Source: Byssochlamys sp. IMV 00236
Lineage: Eukaryota > Ascomycota > Eurotiomycetes > Eurotiales > Thermoascaceae
Reading direction: 5' to 3'
Assembly (NCBI GenBank): GCA_001931875.2
Contig: MSJH02000544.1
Coordinates: forward strand, 62,001-126,000
Length of the DNA stretch: 64,000 bases
Part shown: piece after piece, positions 11,919 to 21,935 of the stretch
Layout: every line of letters begins with the position of its first letter
Position numbering within the stretch: position 1 is the first letter of the stretch
Translations under genes and position numbers: made by a program
Notes under the pieces: model-generated
The model's database searches: none
Told to the model about the DNA's origin: nothing
What the model saw: only the letters and a program-made list of their open reading frames with translations

Positions 11919-12365
11919 ATGATGGCGCTTCGTCTCTCTCGCGTGTATCATTTTCGCCTAGCTCGACAAGCTCCGGTGGCTGCCATGCGCAGCATGAGCT
12001 CTCCCTCGAATCATCCCAACCCAGGTAACTTCGCCAATCGACCCCGAGAGCAGCTCTCCGAAATTGGTCGCAAAGGAGGGTCCAAGGGTGGAAAGGCCAC
12101 CGGCGTGGGTGGATTTCACAACATGGATCCGGAAAAACAGGCATGATCTTGAAACGTCCTTGAGCAATGAGATCCGCTGTACTAACTTGGATCGATCGAT
12201 GTATAGCATGCAATTGCGTCTAAGGGCGGACGTGCATCGAGAGGATCATTTGAGAAAGGTAGCGAACGAGCGCGGGAAGCCGGTCGTAAAGGTGGTCGTG
12301 CTCGGGGAGGCTCTGCGTCGTCCTCGACCTCATCCACATCCTATGGCGAGGAGTTTACAATATAG
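11919..12365 (+). CDS. con-10: Con-10/KGG-repeat stress and conidiation protein
   Basis: Con-10 family proteins are small, hydrophilic and KGG-rich, and accumulate during conidiation and light or stress responses. Model: exon 1 11919-12140 and exon 2 12207-12365, giving 126 aa. The repeats are IGRKGGSKGG and later ASKGGRAS and AGRKGGRARGG, and the junction DPEKQ|HAIASKGG matches the family exactly. The intron 12141-12206 starts GC rather than GT (AACAG|GCATGA) and ends TATAG, with a CTAAC branch site at 12180-12184. The family's usual start corresponds to Met26 (11994, MSSPSNHPNP). The longer start at 11919 adds an Arg-rich, acid-free leader (MMALRLSRVYHFRLARQAP) that resembles a mitochondrial presequence. 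Either start is possible, and the longer one is reported because it is the first in-frame ATG. Confidence 0.85.
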
Positions 12366-12925
12366 GAAGACACAAATAATGATGACTTGAGATGCTGTAA
12401 AGATAATGTTTTCCTGGTAAACACCGTCTCTTGGACGCGTTATTATTGACAAGCACAGAGCTTAGGTACTGGGGACATCAGGTACAAGTAATCCCGTTAA
12501 GCACCGCCCAGCCTCAGGTGTAGAGTCATCCATGATACATAGAAAGTCCACGACCATAGCGCAAAATTAGAATCACTAGTGAACTAGTGGGGAGATCATC
12601 ACGATCTTGAACTTTTTCAATAAGATCAATTTAATTCTACTCTAAAGCCGGGGCTGAGACCCAACCACACTAACCGGAACGGGAGCGCCATAAACAACTC
12701 ACTCCAAGACTTGAGATCCCCATCGATCTTCACCATCATCAAGACCTCATTTAAGGTGGATATCCTGCCGCTTTTTTTTTCATTTTCTTGTGGCAGCATG
12801 CGTGCTTCGATCATATTATTCCAATGAGTGGACATCAGCTATCTTGAACAGCTCAGCTATCTCATCCTATCCGTACAACACACCGTCGCGTCCGGCCGGA
12901 CATCGCAGACGCGTGCAACGACAGC
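12366..12925. promoter_or_regulatory. Intergenic region upstream of the coiled-coil gene
   Basis: This 560-bp gap contains the Con-10 3' flank and the promoter/5' UTR of the coiled-coil gene. It includes a T-tract at about 12771-12784. No gene or structured RNA is recognised. Confidence 0.4.
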
Positions 12926-15358
12926 ATGGCCGGACCAGGTTACAGCTCACCCTTCCCCACGACCCACGATACCATCGGGGCTTCCACTCTGGCAGCTACC
13001 CCTGGCTATATGCCTTCCTCACCGCCGCAATCTAATCACGACTCGGACGATGCCGTGAGCCATCTGAGGAACTCCGTTTCCGAACAAGTCGCGGCGCAGA
13101 GATCGGGCGACCGACGAAGCGACAGATCCAGAAGCTCGTCGCCATCGTCGCAAGCCTCGTCTTTTGACAGTCGCGACAATCTCGAAGCGCGACTCGCGGA
13201 CTATACGCTAGATCTCAGCAGATTCTCTGGTGAGGAGTTTGGTCTAGACGAACGAGATGACGACCGATTGCCGGATCTGAGCGCAGAAAAGGAGGAGAAG
13301 CTGTCGGATATCGGCGGACCAGAGGATTTCACAGAGCACATGGAGAGATATCTTTGGGGCGATGGCCTTTCATCGGACGACAAGAAGAACGGCAACAAGC
13401 CTAAGGAGGAGGGGGAACGTCTCGAATCCTTGGTGGAAGACGAAGAAGGGGAACTGGGCGAATATAGCGAATTCGGTCCACCCGTCGATATGTCAACACC
13501 TTCACAATTTCTACGGAGGAACCCACATACCAGTAGAGAAGTGACGCAATTGGAAGGCATTGAAGAGAGTCCCCCGCAGAGTCCTCGCGGAGAGGCATCA
13601 CCATCCGCGCGCAGGCAGAAGGATGCTTCTCCAGAAGATGACTCCGGCGATCTGCGCCGCCAGATTGAGCAACTTAAGGAACAACTTAGAGAAAGGGATG
13701 AGCAGCTACAAGCAGAGAGGACAAAGGCTCTCGAGGCAGAAGCAGCAGCGGAGCAGGCCACCCATCTTCAAGAGGAGCTGAGCCGGAAAGCTGCACTATT
13801 AGAAGAGGCGCATGAGAAGCATCAAAGAGAAGAGGCTGCGCTTCATGAGCAGATCGAATCGTTACAAAGGCAGAATAGCGAGAAGGATCTCTCCTTACAG
13901 AACTCCAAGTCTGACATGTTGAGACTCGAAGCCCTTCAGCAGCAGGTCGAGACGCTGCAGGCGGAGCTGAAGGGACGGGATGAGTCACTGGCAGAGAAAG
14001 AGGAGAATAACGGGACCATCGACTCCTTGAAGGCGGAGTTGGAAGTTGCCCGGGAGGAGATCAAGAAGAGGGACGAGGCGCTCGAAAGCAGCATCTCGAA
14101 GCTTAATGAAGTTACCACAGCAAAGGACCGGCAACTCCAGGAGAAGAATACTGAAATAGAAACACTCAAGGCTCAGATTAGTGACCGGGATCTCGAGATC
14201 GAGAAACTCGAGGATGAACTGGATGCTGCGAATGATGAGTCCGAAGCGTTGGAAAAGAAGATAGCTTCCCTGGAAAGTAAAAACAAGCCTTTGGAAGAGA
14301 AGAATACCGCGCTCGAAACTGAGCTGGGAGATGTGCGGTCCCAACTTACTGCACAGGAAGATGCTCTCAAAGCTGTCGCTAGTGATATCTCGGTTCACAG
14401 TGAAGGGAAAACAGAAGGAAGAACAGAAGGAAAGACGTTTACAGATATTCTGGATGTCATCAAAGGTGCGTTTCTAACAGAGATGGCGTTACCTACGACC
14501 TTACCGACAAGCAAAACAGATCTGGAAGAAGAGGCCGAAACCCTACGTAAACAGCTTGCGGAATCCCAAAAACAATCAAAGGAGGCTGCATCCACGAAGG
14601 AGACTCTCGAAGTTCAACTGAAGCGCTCCGAGGAACAATTATCTGAACCGCAAGGACTCATCACCACCATCGAAGCTGAGAATAGCCGCCTGACCTCTCG
14701 AGTCGACGAGCTTACCTCCAGTCTCCAAAAGCTCCAAGGCGAGTCGCATGACATTAAAGAGCAGCATGCTCAATTACTGGAAACTATCGACCGCATGCGC
14801 AAAGAGAAGGAAGCTCAACAGCCTGCTGGCCCGCCGTCCCCGCCATTCGAGTCTGCTCCAGATCTCGCTGTCATCACAGAAGCCCACCAAGCACAGCTTA
14901 AGAGCCTGCAGACTGCGCACGCAACTGCTATTTCCACCTTGCGCAGCTCCCATGCAGAGTCGCTCCGCAAACTCCGCAATCAGCTCACGGCCGCGGAGAC
15001 ACGCGAGTCGGAACTAAAATCCGAACTGGATCGTCTTCGCTCCTTCGACTCAGAGCAGAGATCCGAAGTGGAAGACCTTTACGCCGAAATTGAAAGACTT
15101 GAATCGATCATAACTGCCAAAGAAGAGGCGGCGGCAGCACTGGACCTGCGCATTGCCAAGTCCGTCGAGAAGCGCGAGAAGGAATGGGAGCGCAGAATAG
15201 ATCTGCTATTGAAGGAACGGGAGAAGATGAGCAAAGCACTCCTGTGGGCCTGGGGAGAGAAAGAAGTCGGCGATTCCGTCAAAGATAACAGTGACGAAAA
15301 CCGTAAGGGACCCCGACAGGGATACCGGTATAAGTACGTTGTGAGGGGATCAAAGTAA
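12926..15358 (+). CDS. Long coiled-coil protein, possibly spindle-pole-body type (SnaD-like?)
   Basis: This is a single-exon 810-residue protein. Residues 1-100 are Ser/Pro-rich and disordered. Residues ~85-145 hold a conserved-looking acidic block (ARLADYTLDLSRF...EHMERYLWGD). From about residue 235 to 770 it is almost uninterrupted heptad coiled coil rich in Glu, Lys, Gln and Leu. The coil is broken near 495-525 by a hydrophobic TFTDILDVIKGAFL segment. The C-terminus (KALLWAWGEKEVGD, then basic residues) is compact. Such architecture is typical of scaffold proteins of microtubule-organising centres. In Aspergillus, SnaD is a spindle-pole coiled-coil protein of this kind, and I suggest that only as a candidate. 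A coiled-coil match is weak evidence, so the safe call is coiled-coil scaffold of unknown function. Confidence 0.75.
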   Translation: MAGPGYSSPFPTTHDTIGASTLAATPGYMPSSPPQSNHDSDDAVSHLRNSVSEQVAAQRSGDRRSDRSRSSSPSSQASSFDSRDNLEARLADYTLDLSRFSGEEFGLDERDDDRLPDLSAEKEEKLSDIGGPEDFTEHMERYLWGDGLSSDDKKNGNKPKEEGERLESLVEDEEGELGEYSEFGPPVDMSTPSQFLRRNPHTSREVTQLEGIEESPPQSPRGEASPSARRQKDASPEDDSGDLRRQIEQLKEQLRERDEQLQAERTKALEAEAAAEQATHLQEELSRKAALLEEAHEKHQREEAALHEQIESLQRQNSEKDLSLQNSKSDMLRLEALQQQVETLQAELKGRDESLAEKEENNGTIDSLKAELEVAREEIKKRDEALESSISKLNEVTTAKDRQLQEKNTEIETLKAQISDRDLEIEKLEDELDAANDESEALEKKIASLESKNKPLEEKNTALETELGDVRSQLTAQEDALKAVASDISVHSEGKTEGRTEGKTFTDILDVIKGAFLTEMALPTTLPTSKTDLEEEAETLRKQLAESQKQSKEAASTKETLEVQLKRSEEQLSEPQGLITTIEAENSRLTSRVDELTSSLQKLQGESHDIKEQHAQLLETIDRMRKEKEAQQPAGPPSPPFESAPDLAVITEAHQAQLKSLQTAHATAISTLRSSHAESLRKLRNQLTAAETRESELKSELDRLRSFDSEQRSEVEDLYAEIERLESIITAKEEAAAALDLRIAKSVEKREKEWERRIDLLLKEREKMSKALLWAWGEKEVGDSVKDNSDENRKGPRQGYRYKYVVRGSK

Positions 15359-16187
15359 AGGAAAGGTCTTGAGAGATAACCCCTTCCTGAACAAAGAGAC
15401 TGTTATTATTCATCCATATCCATACGGTGTGCTGGGGCTTTTTTTTTTTGAATCTGGTTTTGAAATATTTGCACGCATTTAAGGCTGGGGCAGGTTGCAT
15501 ATGGTTAGGGGAAGGGATACGGCGCTTTCGTTGTCTTTTTCATTTGACGGAGTCTCGAAACTGGTGACGGGCTCAGCATAGTTAACAATACTATTATTAG
15601 GCAAAATGAGAAGCCTTTAGAATATTATATTTTGCAATCCAGAACTGTCAACTCCGAGTAGAGATCTCACGTGTGGATCTCAACCTCGACGTATTATTAG
15701 TATGAGCCGTACTACTCAGTCTGAATGACAGACTATCACCGAAATCGCTCAAGGACCGCCTTATTAAATGGACAAATTATTAAAAGAACGAGATTTTGTC
15801 ACGAACGCAAGACGGTATGGTATCATTATCCTCCCTATTCTCAATAATAAAAAATATAATCTGATCAAATAGGAAAAAGAAAAAAAAAAGGATCACAGAC
15901 AGAACGCTTCAAGAAGACCAAGTACAGCTTCCAAATCTTTTTGGTGAAAAGTCATACATCTATCTCATCGCATTACATCCGAGGCGCGTCAGATACGAGA
16001 TCGGAATGAGAACCGGGACCAGGTAGGAGGTCTCCCGACCCTTCTGTTTCGGTGATCTCTGAGTGTCTGAGACCGTATAAATGGAAGATCATTACAATGT
16101 TGGTAAGGACTGATGGGGTACTGGGTATATTTAAATCGAATCAGAGGCTTGACACAAGGGAAAGGTGCCTCTAGGAAGGTTCAGTGT
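15359..16187. other. Convergent 3' intergenic region
   Basis: This 829-bp gap lies between the stop codons of the coiled-coil gene (+) and the membrane-protein gene (-). It is AT-rich around 15,560-15,900, with A-tracts that may serve polyadenylation. No gene is seen. Confidence 0.5.
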
Positions 16188-18219
16188 TTAGTAACCGCCG
16201 TGCATGCTAGTGCGCTGAGCACCGCGGTAGGTTCTGCTGTCAATGCCGCCAGCTTCGCCAGTAGAGAAGGCTCCTGGTGTGCTGAGGTTGATGCTGGAGC
16301 GTGCTCCGGCCTTCATGTTTCCGAGACCGTCTTTGGGGATGCCAATGCCACCATATGTGCTGCTGCGTGGTCGTCGTGTGCTAGGGTAGACGATCTCGAC
16401 ATCATCGCTGCGCGGGATTGGTGGTAGGGCATGGGAAGGGTTGAAGCGTGGTGCGCGAGGCGACTGGTGATAGCTGTGAAGATTGGGATTATATCGTCTT
16501 GGGTCCTGTTGATAGTGATATCGGTGGCTTTGTGTGTGGTGAGGCACCTGAGAGCGTTCGAACTGGTAGTTCTTGCTAATACGTCTTGTGTTGTGGCGGC
16601 GAGGTCTCTCTGATTCTGCTGTTTGAGGACGGGGCTGGCTGGAATGGATCGGAGGAGGAGGAGGGACATAGTTCGGATGATGTGGGTGATGAATCGAACG
16701 GGGAATAGGAGTAATGTAGGAGGAGCGAGACTTTCGGACTGTCAAGGGTTGCGGAGGCAGGACTGGTGATGGTTTTCCAGGGCTAGCAGTCATGGCTCGA
16801 GGCCTCGGAGGAGCAGGTGTTGCTTCAGAAGATTTCATCTCGTCATTCGTGCTTTTTGGAACTGCCTGAGAGCTGTTTCCAGGAGCTGCGACTGGGAGTG
16901 GCTCAGTGACGACCACTTTTGAAGTGTCGCTCTCACTAAACAAGGCCATCAAAGCCTGTTTGGCGAGGTCAGGAGAGGAGATAGCCTTAATCAGCGGATC
17001 CTCGGAGAGGGGCGTTGAGTTCGTTTGCCAGACATTGGGCAGGAATCTATTCTGCGAGGAAACTGACGATTTTTGTCGTACGTGCTGCTGCTTGTATCTT
17101 GGGGGAATTGCAGGGATCTCAGGAACACCGGAGAGCTCTGCAATTGACGGTACAGTAACCACGGAGTCATTTGGATGGGCAGTCATGATAGTCGCAGTTC
17201 GAGACACCGCTGGGGCACGATTTTCTGTACTCCCTGCCCCCTCGTTTGTGGGTTGGTTGACGGGGGAGCCGTTCTGAGAGCTCTGGCTGGGGGAGGCAGA
17301 CGATGCACGAACGATTTCTGGTCGAATAGAACCCGGGTCGGTATTCAGTCTCAACTGCGGCTTTGGCCGGACTGGAGCCGGGTAGCGCACACTTGGAGGT
17401 CGAACAGGTTTTTCAGAGACACACTGCTTCCCGTTGGACCAATATAGCTCTCTATTACCCGGAGCTCCATCTGGATGACGACAGAGGAAAAGGATTTCGC
17501 TCTTAAGGGTATCACTTTCCCAGCTGGATTCGGAGAAGATGCTTCCGTCTCGTGACGGTCTCTGGGGCGTATACAACCCCAAAAGAGATGCATCATAGCG
17601 GCGCAAAGAAAGCTCAATTGAGCACAAAAGAGCCAGTGCTGTGATCCTGTAAAGATGCGTGAGTAAGCGGTTCCATAAACTTGCGAGTAGTGCAGTAAGA
17701 CATACAGAGCTAGAATAGCAACGATAACAGCCACGCGGTGGAGCACACAGCTAGTCCCGCTTCTCCAAAAGCTCCGAGTCAATTGACTAGCATCGCATGT
17801 TGGCTGTTTGGAAATGACGACCAAGCCCGTCACGGTAGTCGCCAGCCATATAACAACCATAAGCCGCGGTAGATGTGAACAGATTATATGGATTGGTGTC
17901 CTTGGGATAGCTGTTCCAGAAGATTTCTTATAATTCCACGCTATAAGCGTATGGAGAACAACAAATGGAACGGAGAAGAAAGACTGATCGAAATCATTAG
18001 CTTTTGCAATCTAGGATTCTTATTTTGAGAACTTACCGCGATGAGCCCCAGTATCAAACTGGGTGTCATTGCCGAGTCAACATGCCTTGTGGCATAGAGC
18101 GTGATAACCAAGGCACACTCTACTAATGATAATAGTAGAATCAGGTATAAGGAAATGAATATGATCATGCGCGTCCAGGCTCTTCGACCCTTGGCGGGTG
18201 TTGACGTCCGGGCCGCCAT
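16188..18219 (-). CDS. Four-TM membrane protein with long disordered cytosolic tail
   Basis: Model: exons 18037-18219, 17706-17983 and 16188-17646 (reverse), introns 17984-18036 and 17647-17705, giving 639 aa. Four hydrophobic helices occupy roughly residues 17-200: MIIFISLYLILLLSLVECAL, SLILGLIASFFSVPFVVLHT, LMVVIWLATTVTGLVVI and VAVIVAILALITALALLCSI. The remaining ~430 residues are Pro/Ser/Arg-rich and disordered, with PPPPP and basic stretches. The N-terminus (MAARTSTPAKGRRAWTR) is basic, so both ends probably face the cytosol. The arrangement resembles the MARVEL-like four-helix proteins of ascomycetes. I do not recognise a named family, and the tail suggests docking of cytosolic partners. 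Confidence 0.8.
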
Positions 18220-21200
18220 TGGCTTGAATTTCCAGTGATTCCTGTGTTGCGTCCCAGCTACTCGACAGGCTGGTTTAAACCACAAGGCATCAAGACAAAA
18301 CGGAAATATATGGAAGCTTCGTCAAACGCACACGACGGGCTTGATCACTAGTATATCCGTCAATAAGGATGAATAATGATGAATAAGAATTGCAATGACA
18401 TATCTGAGTAACCGTACTACAGGGTGAAAAGTAAAGGATCTGTTCTCCTGAAGGGGGGCCATGAGGCTAAAAAGCAACATGTAATTGATGCCAACACGCG
18501 TAAACGCGCATCTTGACAGACATGGATAGGGAGGCTGGAATGCCCACCCCTGTGTGGCGGGAACGAAGGAAAATACAAGAGGCCAATTGAAGCATGGCCG
18601 GGCGCAATTGTTGACAGCTTCAAGACAGATCATCCTGAGGAATGTTGTGATCAGAACGGAATGCTCTCCATGTGCAGGGGGGGCAGGGCGTCCCGTCACT
18701 TAGACGCGACAGCACCAGGAAGGGATAAGGTAGGCCCGCCACAACGTGGACCTGGACTATGATGAACCCAGAGCCGGAGATTTCTCGTTCCAATTACGCT
18801 CTTTGCTCTTGAATTCCTGCAAAATAAGCTGTGGTGCCTGCGCGAGACAGCACCGCGGGGCGTCGTAGATCGCCATCACGCGAATTTCGTACTGAGTCCT
18901 GAGACAGTCCCAAGGAAATCCAGTTCTGGAAAGGCCTCAATAATGCGTCATGAACTGTGATATTTTTTTTTCTTGATACCGGCTATAGCAGCCTATAATA
19001 TGGCGTGTTCTTCACATGGTGACGAGAAGTCTCGGCTTTGTCTCTGAATTTCCATCAAGGGATGAAGTCAGTTTGTATGCACGTGACGAAGCAGAAGGTC
19101 AGTATCCTAAAGAGGAAATTATGGCCTGAGGCTGCTATATTTGTCTTATGTCATCAGTAAAAACGAGTCTAGATCATCTGCAACCACGTTCGTTCTTCAT
19201 CCTATCTATCCCTTCTGTCTCACTAAGTAATAAGACAGGAATGCAATTATAGGACTTATTCGGATACTGTCTACACTGCAGTATGATAGAATCTGCATTT
19301 ACTTTCTAGAACTGTCTTGCGTGAAATTGCACCCTCATGCCTCATCTGACGGACATGGCAGATAACTAGCGCCTTACTTATAGATACCTATGATAAGAGC
19401 TCGTCACCAAGGGATTGAAGAAGGGATAGATGCTTTACTGCCCATTACTCGGTGATTGATTCTGTATTCGAGTATTTGATATATTGGATTGCACCGCGAG
19501 AGCAGCGGGGCTCGCACGAAAGCATCGGTACTAGAAACAGCAGTTTAGGTTCGGCAGTCAAATATTGCGTTCAATGCCGTCAATTCTTTATGGAGAGTGC
19601 ACACATGGCCTCTTTTCGGCTCGAGCTTCAGGGTGGAACACTGACCGAGTCAGAGCATCCTAAGTAGTAATAATCTTACTGGCATCTGAACTAGTCATAC
19701 TACACCGTTACTAGTTATCGATCCGTACCGGGAGCATAGAGCAGACCATGGTCGTGACTGTCCAGTCCACCGCACAGATGCTCAGGCGGGGCATGCTCGA
19801 TCAAGAATCTCCGCGGCGCAGCGTTCAAGTCAGATCAGCCTTGGCTTAACTTAGCGACTGGCGCCTAAAATAGAGTCTATTCGGCGGCTCTGCGATGCAT
19901 TGATTAATATCGGAGGTTCCCCTGAGGTTTTCTCCGACCTTGCTCACCTGCTAACTGCAGCCTCTCGGAGCAAATTTTTGCACCGGGCGGCCTGTCCCGC
20001 CAGGCAGTAGAGCCTTACCTCGAAGCGAGGAGAATGCCAAGAAACAGTCGACGGAGGTGTTCGGTTTCCGCTATCCGGACTGTTGCAACCGTATTCCAGA
20101 CTCTAGATTGTTGAAAGCCAGACTGATATGACGGCTATTCAGTCATTCATATTCATTACCATACTGTACATTTATGGAGCAGTAACCAGCCTGTATGGTA
20201 ATCTTTTTTTCGGCTTTATAATGACCGCAAGGGCTAAACAGCGTGAAGGCCGTTGTTATCCTTCCTTGGGCGTTATTGTTGTAACCAGGTTTTGGCCCCA
20301 GATCAAGTTGGTCGATTGACTGTGCACCAGATAGTGAAGCTAGACCGAACATGTGCTGGCTTGGTCGATAAAGTCTCTATGAAGCTTCCAGCCCCAAACT
20401 TTGCTGTCCTCTTCGCGAGTAGTAACAGTAATGAAGGCGCTCCGCTACTGCGGTCTCCCTCCGTGGCGCTTAATTTCTTCTTGGCAGCAGAATTGGTCTT
20501 CGAAACGATTCCCATCTTTGGTGAAGAGAGTCATTGAAAAGCCACAGCTTTTAGAGAGAGAATGAATGCAAGTACGCCGTTATTCCTACTGTACGTCAGA
20601 CGGATAACTATGCAGGGTCACCGGGGGAGTCCCTCCAGCGTTATGAAAGGAAGCGCCAACCGGAACAAACAATACTGGTGATAGTGGCCGACGGGAGCTT
20701 TCTCATCATCGAATAAGCAGCCTAGATAGCCTTAGCGAGATGGCAGGTTGCTGGCCTGGACTTGTTGAGTAGGATCAATATCTCTGTTTAGTCTAGGGCC
20801 GAGGTGAAGTTGGATTGACTCGCTCACTTGACGTTCTGATTGGGGTGCCTGGCTGAGGCTGAAGTCCAAGCCCAAGCCATGACCCCGCGCTATTCCCGAT
20901 CGGGTCGATATCCGGCAACTCCGCGTGATCACAGCGCGCCGGCCCAAAGCTTGCTAGTTCGATAGGCTGGATAAACTCTGGTTCCTCTGAGAGCCTCAAC
21001 CTCCACCGTCTACAACCATCCCACGGTACGCCACCGCTGCAGCCAGCCCTCATCATCTGGAATAATGGTTTGATGTGACCTTGGACGATGCGTCTGTTCT
21101 TCGACTCGAGACTGTCTATCTATCTTCCGTCAGCGGACGTTGGCGTTGAGAGGTAGCAGTTCATTCTTCATCTGATTATCCCACAATAATATTTGATCTC

Positions 21201-21935
21201 AAGGAGAAACTTTCTGATACATATGACCTGAGGTCTCTGCATGCCAGGGTGGCGAGATCGATGGATAGTCTACCGGCCATTCCTGAAGCGCGCTTTGTTT
21301 AATTTTCCTGCCAGCACGATGCAAGCCCCGTTTGGTCGAGACACTGGCTTTTTTGGGAGCGCCGCTATGCTGCTCTGCCATACCTGGAATCGACAAATTT
21401 GTCCTCTTGCTATATCGGGGAACCAACCAGCAGACGCCAGATGATGTTGTGGATAGCGCTTCCAATGCATACGACCGCCACCAGTCTCGCTCCAACTCTA
21501 ATTGGAAACATCCGATGGAAAGACTGGAGCGACGTGCAAATCAAAACGACGAGATTAAGCCATGCATCATGACCTAGTCAACTCCGGATTCTGAACACCA
21601 CTCCCGAGGCTACAGGCTTATTTTTTCGAATGGATTCTGGATAGTGATACCCCTTTCCCGTGCCAGGCACCAGCGGCAACGGCGTTCTTAGCTTATTATA
21701 ATAATACTTCTACTGCCCATTATCTCTCCCATCTTTATACTTGCGTATCACCACACTCGTTGGGCATTCTGTCGTTTTAGTTCCACTGACAGTGGACTGC
21801 CAAAGCAGACATTTGTCTGCGTCCTTTCCTTGACTGAAACGGGTTTACATTCCTTCTTCTGGCTCGGCCAGAGTATCCATTCTCTCAGCAGTCCAATTTG
21901 TGTATTTTGTGCCGTCTATTGTCATTCTCTCCATA
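18220..21935. other. 3.7-kb intergenic region without a supported gene
   Basis: This region lies between the divergent starts of the four-TM gene and the chitinase. Open frames are short, lack plausible splicing and show no known motif. Sequence at 21,700-21,935 is pyrimidine-rich and is the likely core promoter/5' UTR of the chitinase. A long upstream region fits a developmentally regulated wall gene, but I see no specific site I can defend. Confidence 0.45.
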
